Assembly (NCBI RefSeq): GCF_002850745.1
Contig: NZ_KZ559476.1
Coordinates: forward strand, 1,241 to 38,926
Length of the DNA: 37,686 bases
Reading direction: 5' to 3'
From: Nonomuraea indica
GTDB taxonomy: Bacteria > Actinomycetota > Actinomycetes > Streptosporangiales > Streptosporangiaceae
Positions 24,746-32,673 of this stretch are shown piece by piece. Numbering within the stretch: the first letter of the stretch is position 1; each line of letters opens with the position of its first letter. Made by a program: the position numbers and the translations under genes. The notes under the pieces are model-generated. The model was given only the letters and a program-made list of their open reading frames with translations. It ran no database searches and was not told the origin of the DNA.

Positions 24746-25558
24746 TCATTCTGCAAGCATCAGTTCGCCGGCCGCGACGATGACCGCGGGACCGGTCAGG
24801 TAGCTGGTGCGCTCATCCAGCGTGACGCCGAGCGTGCCGCCCGGCACCTCGACGGTCCAGGTGCCCGTCGTCTCCCCGCACAGGGCGGCGGCGGCCACGG
24901 CCGTCGCGACGGCGCCGGTGCCGCACGAGCGCGTCTCGCCCGATCCCCGCTCGAAGACGCGCATGACCGCCCTCGCGGGACCGACCGCGTTGAACAGCTC
25001 GATGTTGACGCCGGCCGGGAAGACCCCCGGGTCGAAACCCGGCTGGTGGGTGAGGTCGAGCTGGGTGACCGGGTCGCCGATGGCGCACGCCAGGTGCGGG
25101 TTGCCCATGTCGACGTGCAGACCTTCGTACTCCTGGCCGCCGACGGCGGTGAGGCTGCGGCCGTGCACGACCGGCTTGCCCATGTCGACGGTCACGTCAC
25201 CCGAGACGTCGAGCCGCACCCGGCGCAGGCCGCCCCTGGTCGCCACGGCGAACTCGCCCGGCTCGGCCAGCCCCGCCTCGACGAGGTAGCGCGCGAAGAC
25301 GCGCGTGCCGTTGCCGCACATCTCGGCCATGCCGCCGTCGGAGTTGCGGTAGTCCATGAACCACTCGGCCTCGCCGGCCAGCTCGGACACCTCCGGGCTG
25401 AGCTTGGTGCGCACGACGCGCAGCACGCCGTCGGCGCCGACGCCGGCCCTCCTGTCGCAGATCCGGGCGACCAGCGAGGCGGACAGGTCCAGCTCGCCGT
25501 CGGGGTCGGGAAGGATGACGAAGTCGTTCTCGGTGCCGTGGCCCTTCAGAAACCGCAT
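24746..25558 (-). CDS. dapF: Diaminopimelate epimerase
   Basis: This 270-residue enzyme interconverts LL- and meso-diaminopimelate, giving the meso form for peptidoglycan and lysine. The two catalytic cysteines are seen as C81 in MAEMCGNGTRVFARY and C212 in GSGETRSCGTGAVATA. The opening FLKGHGTENDFVILPD matches DapF, though GHGTENDF is the actinobacterial variant of GLGND. It starts 10 nt or less after the miaA stop on the same strand, as in many actinobacteria. In Streptomyces dapF sits near hflX; here about 20 kb of other genes separates them. Confidence 0.96.
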   Translation of the reverse strand: MRFLKGHGTENDFVILPDPDGELDLSASLVARICDRRAGVGADGVLRVVRTKLSPEVSELAGEAEWFMDYRNSDGGMAEMCGNGTRVFARYLVEAGLAEPGEFAVATRGGLRRVRLDVSGDVTVDMGKPVVHGRSLTAVGGQEYEGLHVDMGNPHLACAIGDPVTQLDLTHQPGFDPGVFPAGVNIELFNAVGPARAVMRVFERGSGETRSCGTGAVATAVAAAALCGETTGTWTVEVPGGTLGVTLDERTSYLTGPAVIVAAGELMLAE

Positions 25559-25567
25559 CGTCCCATG

Positions 25568-26470
25568 CTATCCACCCTGCGCGCCCATGATTGCGGCAAG
25601 GGATCGGTCGAGCAGGTCAGGGGCGTCGTACGGCAGCCAGCGCACCCGCGGATCGCGGCGGAACCACGACTCCTGGCGGCGGGCGAAGCGCCGGGTGGCC
25701 CTGACCGTCTCCTCGAACGCCCGCTCCTCCGTCCACTCCCCCTCCAGGAACCGCAGCACCTGGGCGTACCCCAGGGCTCGGGACGCGGTGCGGCCCTCGG
25801 CCAGCCCCCGCCCGAGCAGCGACCGCACCTCCGCCACCAGCCCGGCGGCCCACATCCGCTCGACCCGTACGGCGATCCGCTCGTCGAGGTGGGGCCGCGG
25901 CACCTCCAGCCCGATCTGGACGCTCGGATAGACGGCGTCGTACGACGGCATCGTCGCCGAGAACGGCCGCCCCGACAGCTCGATGACCTCCAGGGCGCGC
26001 ACGATGCGCCGGCCGTTGCTGGGCAGGATCGCCTCGGCGGCGGCCGGGTCACGCTCCAGCAGCCGTGCGTACAAGGGGGCGGGGCCGGTCTCGGCCAGCT
26101 CGGCCTCCAGCCGCGCCCTGATGGCGGGGTCGGTGCCCGGGAACTCCAGGTCGTCGATGGCCGCCCGGACGTACAGCCCGCTCCCGCCGACCAGCACGGG
26201 CACGTCGACGGCGTCGAGCAGCGGCCTGACCAGCTTCTGGTACTCGGCCACGCTGGCCGTGACCGTCACGTCCCAGATGTCGAGCAGGTGGTGGGGCACC
26301 CCCCGCCGCTCGGCGAGGGTCAGCTTGGCCGTGCCGATGTCCATGCCCCGGTAGAGCTGCATGGAATCGGCGTTGACGCACTCGCCCCCCAGGCGGAGGG
26401 CGAGGTCCACGGCGAGGTCGGACTTTCCGGCCGCGGTGGGCCCCACGACGGCGATGACTGGCTGGCGCAC
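25568..26470 (-). CDS. miaA: tRNA dimethylallyltransferase
   Basis: This 300-residue enzyme adds a dimethylallyl group to N6 of A37 in tRNAs reading UNN codons. The P-loop GPTAAGKSDLAVDLA (residues 10-24), NADSMQLYRGMDIGTAK, and the DDLEFPGTDP and GSGLYVRA segments are typical. The late LEGEWTEERAFEETVRATRRFARRQESWFRRD is the tRNA-binding part. The start is GTG 26470; no ribosome binding site is visible, so it may be leaderless or depend on upstream translation. MiaB, which adds the methylthio group to the same base, is encoded at 32788-34281, and dapF follows at once. Confidence 0.96.
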   Translation of the reverse strand: MRQPVIAVVGPTAAGKSDLAVDLALRLGGECVNADSMQLYRGMDIGTAKLTLAERRGVPHHLLDIWDVTVTASVAEYQKLVRPLLDAVDVPVLVGGSGLYVRAAIDDLEFPGTDPAIRARLEAELAETGPAPLYARLLERDPAAAEAILPSNGRRIVRALEVIELSGRPFSATMPSYDAVYPSVQIGLEVPRPHLDERIAVRVERMWAAGLVAEVRSLLGRGLAEGRTASRALGYAQVLRFLEGEWTEERAFEETVRATRRFARRQESWFRRDPRVRWLPYDAPDLLDRSLAAIMGAQGG

Positions 26471-26601
26471 ACCGACAAGTGTGTCAACACTCCGGGCATG
26501 GTCGTACGGTGGTCGCGCCCGGGCGCCGGACGGAGGCCGCCCGCGTCGGCACCCCCGCCGGCCGGCCGCCGGTGGTCACAGCCGATAGTCACAACCGGTG
26601 G

Positions 26602-27111
26602 TCACAGGTCGAGGAGCGTCGGCTGCAGATAGCCCTCGTGGGTGAGCAGCCGGCGCTTGGTCTCCACGCCCTCGCCGCCGCTGAAGCCGCCCAGGCCGTT
26701 GCCGGCCACGACGCGGTGACAGGGCACCACGATCGGGATGGGGTTGGAGGCCATGATGGAGCCGATCCCGCGCGCCGGGACGGCCGAACCGCTGCGGGCG
26801 GCCAGCTCGCCGTAGGTGACGGCCGTGCCGTAGGGAACCCGGTGCAGGGCCTGGAGCACCTGGCGGCGGGTTCCCGAGGTGAGCCGCCAGTCGATCGGCG
26901 TCTCGAACACCCTCAGCCGGCCCGCGAAATAGCCGGTGAGCTCGGCGACGGCGAAGGCCGTACGATCCGGGTCATGAACCTCTGCCAGGTCGAGGCGCCC
27001 GCTCAGCCGCTCCCGGCTCCCCCACCCGGAGGCCACCAGCCCCTCCTCGGTGACGGCCAGCACGAACGGTCCCACCGGCGTGGGCACCTCGGCGAACGCG
27101 ACCGTGGTCAT
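26602..27111 (-). CDS. ogt: Methylated-DNA-protein cysteine methyltransferase
   Basis: This 169-residue suicide repair protein removes O6-alkyl groups from guanine. The acceptor cysteine is C131 in PIPIVVPCHRVVAGNG, followed by GLGGFSGG. The helix-turn-helix segment VLQALHRVPYGTAVTYGELAARSG is standard. I start it at ATG 27111 (MTTVAFAEV) with a GAGAGG site; the longer frame from 27144 overlaps the neighbouring divergent gene. Its start codon lies 1 nt from the GTG of the RNase Z-like gene, so each promoter must lie inside the other's coding sequence or coincide with it. A 13-bp direct repeat, CCGGTGGTCACAG, spans its stop (26569-26581 and 26595-26607). Confidence 0.93.
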   Translation of the reverse strand: MTTVAFAEVPTPVGPFVLAVTEEGLVASGWGSRERLSGRLDLAEVHDPDRTAFAVAELTGYFAGRLRVFETPIDWRLTSGTRRQVLQALHRVPYGTAVTYGELAARSGSAVPARGIGSIMASNPIPIVVPCHRVVAGNGLGGFSGGEGVETKRRLLTHEGYLQPTLLDL

Positions 27112-27112
27112 C

Positions 27113-28015
27113 GTGTCCTCTCGTGAGCTCGTGGTGCTCGGCACCGCCAGCGCGGTCCCTACCCGTCACCGTAACCACAACGGCTACCTCCTGCGCTGGG
27201 ACGGTCAGGGATTCCTGTTCGACCCGGGCGAGGGCACGCAGCGGCAGATGGCGCACGCCGGGGTCAGCGCCAACGACGTGCACTGGCTGTGCGTGACGCA
27301 CTTCCACGGCGACCACTGCCTCGGGGTGCCGGGCGTCGTGCAGCGCATCGCCCGTGACCGGGTGCGCCATCCGGTCAGGGCGGTCTTCCCCGCCTCCGGC
27401 CAGGCCTACTGGCGCAGGCTGCGGCACGCGGCGGTCTTCGCCGACACCGACGTCATCTCCGAGCATCCGCTCAGCGGCGAGGCGGCCGAGGTGGGGGCGC
27501 TGACCGCCCGCCGCCTGTCGCACCCGGTCGAGTCGTACGGCTACCGCGTCCAGGAGCCGACCGGCCGGCGGATGCTGCCCGAGCGCCTGGCCGTCCACGG
27601 CATCCGCGGCCCGGAGATCGGCGAGCTGCAGCGCACCGGCTCGGTGCGGGGCGTGCGCCTGGAGGACTGCAGCGTGCCACGACCGGGCCAGAGCGCCGCC
27701 CTCGTCATGGACACCCGCCTGTGCGACGCCGTCTTCGAGCTGGCCGCGGGCGTCGATCTACTGGTCATCGAGGCCACGTTCCTGTCGGGGGAGGCGGCGC
27801 TGGCCAAGGAGTACGGCCATCTGACGGCGGCCGAGGCCGGGCAGGTCGCGGCGGAGGCGGGAGCACGCCGGCTGGTGCTCACCCACTTCTCCGAACGCTA
27901 CGGCTTCGCCGACGAGCCCGCCTTCCTGGAGGACGTACGGCGTCACTACGACGGCGAGGTCTTCCTGGCCCGCGACTTCATGACCGTCCCCGTCCCCAGG
28001 CGCGCGACGAGCTGA
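27113..28015 (+). CDS. RNase Z-like metallo-beta-lactamase fold hydrolase
   Basis: This 300-residue protein starts at GTG 27113 (MSSRELVVLGTASAVPTR); longer frames would overlap ogt. It carries the RNase Z metal site THFHGDH (H63, H65, D67, H68), SHPVESYGYRV, ALVMDTRLC, HLTAAEAG and the closing LTHFSERYG. The start LVVLGTA-AVPT and NHNGYLLRWDGQGFLFDPGEGTQRQ are those of actinobacterial RNase Z-like proteins. RNase Z trims the 3' end of tRNA precursors lacking CCA. A general MBL hydrolase role cannot be excluded, since the flexible arm is not obvious. It is divergent from ogt with start codons 1 nt apart. Confidence 0.88.
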   Translation: MSSRELVVLGTASAVPTRHRNHNGYLLRWDGQGFLFDPGEGTQRQMAHAGVSANDVHWLCVTHFHGDHCLGVPGVVQRIARDRVRHPVRAVFPASGQAYWRRLRHAAVFADTDVISEHPLSGEAAEVGALTARRLSHPVESYGYRVQEPTGRRMLPERLAVHGIRGPEIGELQRTGSVRGVRLEDCSVPRPGQSAALVMDTRLCDAVFELAAGVDLLVIEATFLSGEAALAKEYGHLTAAEAGQVAAEAGARRLVLTHFSERYGFADEPAFLEDVRRHYDGEVFLARDFMTVPVPRRATS

Positions 28016-28151
28016 CCGCGGCCTCCCGGACCGCCGGCGGGAAGGAGATTTCTGGTTGTGGAGGAAACTCTCCGTCGCGGCGGACCGTCCTATCTGGTGA
28101 TCAGCCCGTCGGGGTGAGGCGCGCGTACCGACGTCGTAGAGGGGAGGCGCC

Positions 28152-29129
28152 ATGGACGGGGCTCTCCACGCAGCCGCCATCGCGTTGTTCGTGTTCGTCT
28201 CGGCCGCCGTGGTCTGGATCCGGGCGCCGCTGGCCCGGGCCCGCTCGCGCGCCGTCCTCATCGGGCCGCCGCAGCTGGAGCTCTACGAGGCGGCCTACCT
28301 GGCCGGCGGGCCGCGCCGGGTGATCAATACCGCGCTGGCGTCGCTGGTCGCCCAGGACGGCCTGCGCGTGTCCAGCGAGGGGACCGTCACGCCGGTGCAC
28401 GGGTTCCGGCCCGCCAAGCGCGCACCCGTGGAGCGCGTGGTGCACCGGCACGTCGCGAGCACGCCGGGAGGCTCGGCCACGGCCGAGGTCCGGCACGCCG
28501 TCGCAGGTCACGAGGTGCTCCGCCGGCTCGCGATCACGCTGTCGAGGCGGGGGCTGCTGGTGCCACCTCCGATCCGGGCCCGGGCGCACCGCCGGTCGCG
28601 CTGGCTGCTCGGCCTCGCCGCCCTGGCGACGGCCGTGGCCGTCGCGTGCGCGTTCCCCGCCCTGCGCGCGGGGGCAGCGGCGATCGCGGTGCTCGCCGCC
28701 GTCGCCGGCGTGGCCTGCTTCTTCTGGGTACGGCGACTCATCGCCGATCCGCTGACCAGGGCCGGCCAGGCGGCGCTGGACACCGTCGACGTGCACGCCC
28801 TGAAGGCGGGAGCGTCGGGCGACAGGTGGCGGGGCTCCGACGATCTCGGGCTGTTGGCGGTGCGCGGGCTGACCGAACTGCCCGACCGCCGCCTGGCCGA
28901 CGCCCTGGCCCGCGACAACCGTGCCCGGCGTGCGGGCTCCACCACCTGCTGCGCCCCCGGCCACTGCGCCGCCTACAGCCCGCCAGGCTCCTCCGGCACG
29001 TGGCACGACGGCGACCCGGGTGGAGGATGGGGCGACCCGGGCGGCTCCGACGTCGGCGGGAGCGTGTCGACCGTGGACGTCGGCGGTTCCAGCTGCGGGA
29101 GCGGCGGGTGCGGCGGAGGCGGCACGTGA
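28152..29129 (+). CDS. TIGR04222-like membrane protein with Cys/Gly-rich C-terminal tail
   Basis: This 325-residue protein has a membrane helix at residues 5-24 and two more at about 151-172 and 174-194. A cytosolic segment in between contains LYEAAYLAGGPRRVINTALASLVAQDGLRV. This resembles the TIGR04222 family of actinobacterial membrane proteins (LEAAYLAGG-RV--TAL-L). After residue 260 it becomes a flexible tail with C266, C267, C272, C315 and C320 and many glycines, ending SSCGSGGCGGGGT. A GGGGAGG binding site precedes the ATG. Its TGA overlaps the start of the DUF692 gene (GTGA). The tail could be the substrate of that enzyme, because MNIO enzymes modify cysteines. That is an inference. 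The function of the family is not known. Confidence 0.85.
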   Translation: MDGALHAAAIALFVFVSAAVVWIRAPLARARSRAVLIGPPQLELYEAAYLAGGPRRVINTALASLVAQDGLRVSSEGTVTPVHGFRPAKRAPVERVVHRHVASTPGGSATAEVRHAVAGHEVLRRLAITLSRRGLLVPPPIRARAHRRSRWLLGLAALATAVAVACAFPALRAGAAAIAVLAAVAGVACFFWVRRLIADPLTRAGQAALDTVDVHALKAGASGDRWRGSDDLGLLAVRGLTELPDRRLADALARDNRARRAGSTTCCAPGHCAAYSPPGSSGTWHDGDPGGGWGDPGGSDVGGSVSTVDVGGSSCGSGGCGGGGT

Positions 29130-29938
29130 CACCCCGCCCGGATCGGCTGGGCGTCGGCATCGGCTGGCGACCGGAGCTCGACCTGACCGTCGAACGGCTC
29201 GGGGTGGACTTCGTGGAGGTCATCGCGGAGACCATCCGTCCCTCGGCCCTCCCCGCCTCGCTCCAGGCGCTCCGCGTCGCGGGGACGCCGGTGATCCCGC
29301 ACGGCGTGACGCTCGGCGTCGGCGGTGCCGAGCCGCCCGATCCGGAGCGCCTGGCCCACCTCGCGGCGTGCGCGGACGCCCTCGAAGCCCCGCTGGTCAG
29401 CGAGCACCTGGCATTCGTCAGGGCCGGGGATCTGGACGCGGGCCACCTGCTGCCGGTCCCGCGGACGCGCGAGGCCCTGTCGGTGATCACGAGGAACGTC
29501 CGTCAGGCGCAGGAGGCCCTGCCCGTGCCTCTCGCCCTGGAGAACGTGGCGGCGGTGTTCGGCTGGCCGGAGGACGAGATGACCGAGGCGGAGTTCCTCG
29601 GCGAACTGGTCGAGCGGACGGGGGCCGCGCTGCTCGTCGACGTGGCCAACCTCTACACCAACCAGGTCAACCTGGGCCTGGACGCGCGGGCCGCCCTCGA
29701 CGAGCTTCCCCTGGACAGGCTGGCCTACGTCCACGTCGCCGGCGGGTACGCGCACGACGGCGTCTGGCACGACACCCACACCACCCCCGTGCCCCCTGAC
29801 GTGCTGGACCTGCTCGGCGAGCTGTGCGCCCGCGCGCGGCCCCCGGGGGTGCTGCTGGAGTGGGATGCGGACTACCCGAGCGACGCCGTGCTCGCCGACG
29901 AGCTCGGCCGGGTCAGGAAGGCGATGTCCGGTGCCTGA
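29126..29938 (+). CDS. DUF692 family multinuclear iron enzyme (MNIO/BufB-like)
   Basis: This 270-residue TIM-barrel protein starts at GTG 29126, overlapping the previous stop. Conserved DUF692 residues are present: IPHGVTLGVGG (H59), VSEHLAF (H94), LPVPRTREAL, LALENVAAVF (E139), GAALLVDVANLYTNQVNLG (D172), AYVHVAGG (H203), WHDTHTTPVP (D216 and H218) and LLEWDADYP (E245). Known members (MbnB, TglH, BufB) bind two or three irons and oxidatively rearrange cysteines in a ribosomal peptide. Members need a partner protein that recruits the substrate, and the next gene may supply it. No separate short precursor peptide with a leader is visible nearby. The coupled membrane protein with a Cys-rich tail is the obvious candidate substrate. 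Confidence 0.88.
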   Translation: MTPRPDRLGVGIGWRPELDLTVERLGVDFVEVIAETIRPSALPASLQALRVAGTPVIPHGVTLGVGGAEPPDPERLAHLAACADALEAPLVSEHLAFVRAGDLDAGHLLPVPRTREALSVITRNVRQAQEALPVPLALENVAAVFGWPEDEMTEAEFLGELVERTGAALLVDVANLYTNQVNLGLDARAALDELPLDRLAYVHVAGGYAHDGVWHDTHTTPVPPDVLDLLGELCARARPPGVLLEWDADYPSDAVLADELGRVRKAMSGA

Positions 29939-30329
29939 CCGCCGGGCGCCGGATGACCCGGCGGACGACACGCCCGCCGTGGAGGAACGACGGGAGCGCC
30001 TCGCGCGTGCCCAGCACGACCTGCTCGCGGCCCTCGTCGCGGCGGGACCGCGCCCGGACGGCTTCGATGAGGAACGGTTGCGCGTCCAGGCTGCGGGGCT
30101 GATCGCCAAACGGCGCGGCCTCGTGGCCCGGTCGGCTCCCGACCTGGTGGCCCGGCTCGGTCCCCGCTTCACCACGCTCTTCGCCGAGTACGCCGGGGGG
30201 CGGCCCAGGCCACCCGGCGGCTCGCGGGCCGACGCGCTGGCCTTCGCCGCGTGGCTCGGCCTGCCGCCGGCCCCCGAGGCGCCGCGGCCGGGCCTCCTGG
30301 GGCGGCTGCTGCGCCGCCGGACCAGATGA
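29931..30329 (+). CDS. Small partner protein of the DUF692 enzyme, possibly DUF2063-like
   Basis: This 132-residue protein starts at GTG 29931 and overlaps the DUF692 stop by 8 bp, so it is coupled to it. It is helical and soluble, with LARAQHDLLAALVAAG, then LRVQAAGLIAKRRGLVARSAPDLVARLGPRFTTLFAEYA and ADALAFAAWLG. This order (LR..., R near 61, P, LG..F..L...Y, PP.G, D...FA.WL) loosely follows the DUF2063/HvfC pattern found in partners of BufB-type enzymes. I judge that from pattern only. If right, it would bind the substrate peptide and hand it to the DUF692 enzyme. It ends 10 nt before the convergent gene's stop; an RLLRRRTR basic tail closes it. Confidence 0.65.
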   Translation: MPDRRAPDDPADDTPAVEERRERLARAQHDLLAALVAAGPRPDGFDEERLRVQAAGLIAKRRGLVARSAPDLVARLGPRFTTLFAEYAGGRPRPPGGSRADALAFAAWLGLPPAPEAPRPGLLGRLLRRRTR

Positions 30330-30339
30330 CGTGGTCCGC

Positions 30340-31083
30340 CTACCGGTACGGGTCGAGGCCCTCGGCGACCAGCTGGATCAGGGTCCGGGCGTGCTCGTGG
30401 ACGGCCTGGTGCAGGCCGTGACCGAAGCTCACCCGGGCCACGCCCAGCTCGGCCAGCCTTGCGACCGACGGGACGCCGGGCCTGAACAGGATGTTCACCG
30501 GCGCCGCCACCTCGGCCACCAGGCGTTCGATCTCCTTCTCGTCGCCGAGCCCGATGGGGTAGACGCAGTCGGCGCCCGCGTCGAGATAGCGGCGGGCCCG
30601 GTCCACGGCGGCCGAACGGGTGCCGTGGCCCGCGATGTAGGTGTCGATCCGCGCGTTGATCACCAGACCGGGGCCCGCTTCGGCGCGGACCGCCGCCAGG
30701 AAGCGGGCCTGTTCCACGGCGTCCACCAGCTCGCCGGTACGCGGGTCGGAGTCCTCCAGGTTGCAGCCCACGGCGCCCGCCTCGCGCAACCGGCCCGCCA
30801 GCTCGGCCGGGTCCAGCCCGTATCCGCGCTCCACGTCGGCCGTTACCGGCACGTCGACGCGTCTGGCGATGCGGGAGATCGCGGCCATCATCTCGGCGAC
30901 GGGGGTCGCCTCGCCGTCGTCGTACCCGAGGACGCGGGCGACCGCCGCGCTCCCCGTGGCCACGACCGGGAACCCGGCCGCCACCACGGCGACGGCCGAG
31001 GCGGCGTCCCAGACGTTCGGCAGGATCACGGGGGTGCCCGGCACGTGCAGCGCGCGCAGGCGGGCGGCTCTGTCAGTCGTCAT
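30340..31083 (-). CDS. Isocitrate lyase/PEP mutase superfamily protein
   Basis: This 247-residue protein has the phosphoenolpyruvate mutase-like barrel: PVILPNVWDAASAVAV (D26), GSAAVARVLGY, VTADVERGYG (D83 and E85), VGCNLEDSD (E110 and D111) and INARIDTYI (R145 and D147). The isocitrate lyase signature KKCGH is absent, so it is not a classic isocitrate lyase. Family members include oxaloacetate decarboxylase, methylisocitrate lyase and carboxyvinyl-carboxyphosphonate mutase, and I cannot choose between them. It lies alone on the minus strand, between the DUF692 operon and a membrane-anchored protein gene, with 84 nt to the latter. Confidence 0.82.
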   Translation of the reverse strand: MTTDRAARLRALHVPGTPVILPNVWDAASAVAVVAAGFPVVATGSAAVARVLGYDDGEATPVAEMMAAISRIARRVDVPVTADVERGYGLDPAELAGRLREAGAVGCNLEDSDPRTGELVDAVEQARFLAAVRAEAGPGLVINARIDTYIAGHGTRSAAVDRARRYLDAGADCVYPIGLGDEKEIERLVAEVAAPVNILFRPGVPSVARLAELGVARVSFGHGLHQAVHEHARTLIQLVAEGLDPYR

Positions 31084-31100
31084 GCCGACGACCCTAGGGA

Positions 31101-31154
31101 GGAAGTGGCCCGGCTCACAGATCCAGTCGGACCCTGAACCGCTGAGCCACTTCC
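31101..31154 (-). other. Inverted repeat after the acidic membrane protein gene
   Basis: GGAAGTGGC (31101-31109) and GCCACTTCC (31146-31154) form a perfect 9-bp stem with a long 36-nt spacer. On the minus strand it begins 14 nt after the stop at 31168 and ends shortly before the next gene's start at 31083. It could be a weak terminator or a binding site; the loop is too long for a typical terminator. Confidence 0.35.
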
Positions 31155-31167
31155 GGGCGCCGCGCGG

Positions 31168-31734
31168 TCAGCAGCCGCTCTTGGCGCACTGCCCGGCGAC
31201 CTCGCCGGCCGGGCCGTCGGCGGCGCCGTCGCCGGAGTCCTCGCCGGTGTCCTCGGCGGGGGATGCGCTGGGCTTGCTCACGTTCGTGTTCCTGGACTCG
31301 GACGTGCTCTTGCTGTCGGTGCCGGCCGCACCGGTGCGCGAGCCGGTGCCGTCGTCGTCCACGCCGCCGGGGTCGCCTCGGGGCGTGTCGACGTCGGACG
31401 CGGTGTCGTCCGGCCCGCCCTCGGCGGGGGTGTCGCCGCCGGGCTCCTCGGTCACGGCGTCGCCCATGGTGGCGTCGCCGTCGTCGCCCAGGTCCTCCCC
31501 CGGCCCTTCGGCCGTGCCGGGGCTCTGGCCCTGCTGGATCGCCGGGCCCGGCTGGACGGGGTCGGCGCCCGCGAGCGAGAAGCCGATGCCTCCGGCCGCG
31601 AGCACGCCCACGAGCGCCGTCGCGGCGATGAGGACGGTCTTCTTGCTTGCCTGCTTCCTCGTGCGGCGGGCGCGGGACTCGTCGCCCGGCCCGGTGAGGA
31701 TCTCCTGGCGATCCGGCTCGGTCGGATCATGCAT
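31168..31734 (-). CDS. Membrane-anchored acidic low-complexity protein
   Basis: From ATG 31734 (MHDPTEPDRQEIL) this is 188 residues; the longer frame has no support. One membrane helix follows a basic cytosolic segment: RARRTRKQASKK then TVLIAATALVGVLAAGGIGFSLAG (about residues 34-57). The remaining 130 residues should be outside the membrane. They are extremely rich in Gly, Asp, Glu, Thr and Ser, without any domain, and end in EVAGQCAKSGC. The closing C-x4-C may form a disulfide or bind metal. The ORF at 31849 is divergent from it and has a similar anchor-plus-tail design. Function unknown. A GGGAG site lies about 10 nt before the ATG. Confidence 0.75.
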   Translation of the reverse strand: MHDPTEPDRQEILTGPGDESRARRTRKQASKKTVLIAATALVGVLAAGGIGFSLAGADPVQPGPAIQQGQSPGTAEGPGEDLGDDGDATMGDAVTEEPGGDTPAEGGPDDTASDVDTPRGDPGGVDDDGTGSRTGAAGTDSKSTSESRNTNVSKPSASPAEDTGEDSGDGAADGPAGEVAGQCAKSGC

Positions 31735-31848
31735 GGTGTGACAGCTCCCTGCGGTCGTATCGGGAAAGCTCGCCGGCTTCCGCGGGTGATGGACCACACT
31801 AGCCGCAGCAGCGGAATGCTCGCCCACCCATCACAAAGGAATCACGAC

Positions 31849-32640
31849 TTGTCCCCCCATATGCGCATTCATCCAGGTCGCCGGGACCGCCTGGCTCCCG
31901 TGGCGGGCGTGACCGGCGTTCTCGTGATCGCCGGGGCCGGGGTCTTCCTGGCGTTCACCGGGACGTCGAGGCCGGAGCGGGAGCAGGCCCCGGCATCCGG
32001 TCAGGTGACCCGGTTCCCCGGAGGGCCGGGGGTGCCGACGGCACCGGGCGGCTCGGCGGCACCGGCCGGCGAGCCGTCCCCCGGGCCGGCCGGGGAGCCG
32101 TCCGGAGGCCTGTCCGCGGGGGCGTCCGGTGAACCGTTCGACGGGCAGGCCGGACGGCACTCCGGCTGGCGGCGGCGCGTAACCCCGCCGCGTACCGCCG
32201 GCGGTGCGGACACCGGACGGCGCGCCGGTGGGCTCGTGAAGGGCCGGGAGTCCCGCCCGGACGCCACGGGGCTGCCGGCGCTCCGGCTGGAGGACGTACG
32301 GCCGCAGCCGACGGTCCCGCGTCCCGCGGACAGCGGCTCACGGCCTACGGGCACCGGCCGGGGACACCCGGACGCCGCCCGTGGGCCCGCGGGCACCGGC
32401 CCGGGCCCCGGGAGCACGGCCACCGGCACGGCCGAAAGGGCACGGCGTGGCGACCCCGCGCGGCGAAGCGGCTCCGAGCGGTCCACGGGCAGCCGCCCGT
32501 CGCTGACGCCCCCTCCCGGCAACGTCGTGTCGGACGGCCATGCGGACGCCCCCGGCCCGCCTGCCCACGTCGGCGCGAACCCGTGCGCCACCTTCCACGA
32601 CCTGCGCCGGCGCTACTGCGAACAGCTTCTGGGCAGATGA
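31849..32640 (+). CDS. Membrane-anchored Pro/Gly/Arg-rich protein with Cys-containing C-terminus
   Basis: I start it at TTG 31849, because AAAGGA lies 8 nt upstream; the ATG at 31861 is too far from any site. The product is about 263 residues. Residues 5-15 are basic, then one helix (VAGVTGVLVIAGAGVFLAF, about 17-37) anchors it. About 200 residues of disordered Pro/Gly/Arg/Thr-rich sequence follow. The last 20 residues are different: NPCATFHDLRRRYCEQLLGR, with two cysteines and a helical look, which suggests a short functional motif. I recognise no family. It is divergent from the acidic membrane protein, and the two sit 114 nt apart. The convergent 14-bp repeats follow. Confidence 0.65.
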   Translation: MSPHMRIHPGRRDRLAPVAGVTGVLVIAGAGVFLAFTGTSRPEREQAPASGQVTRFPGGPGVPTAPGGSAAPAGEPSPGPAGEPSGGLSAGASGEPFDGQAGRHSGWRRRVTPPRTAGGADTGRRAGGLVKGRESRPDATGLPALRLEDVRPQPTVPRPADSGSRPTGTGRGHPDAARGPAGTGPGPGSTATGTAERARRGDPARRSGSERSTGSRPSLTPPPGNVVSDGHADAPGPPAHVGANPCATFHDLRRRYCEQLLGR

Positions 32641-32673
32641 CCGGCCGGCACCGATACGCGAGCGGGTGACCGG

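Noticed and set aside
26569..26607. 13-bp direct repeat as an attachment site
   Set aside because: CCGGTGGTCACAG occurs twice, 26 bp apart, with no integrase or tRNA gene nearby; it is too short and close to indicate an insertion.
30340..31083. Isocitrate lyase completing a glyoxylate shunt with aceB
   Set aside because: The KKCGH signature is missing and the length is far shorter than isocitrate lyase, so it is another member of the superfamily.
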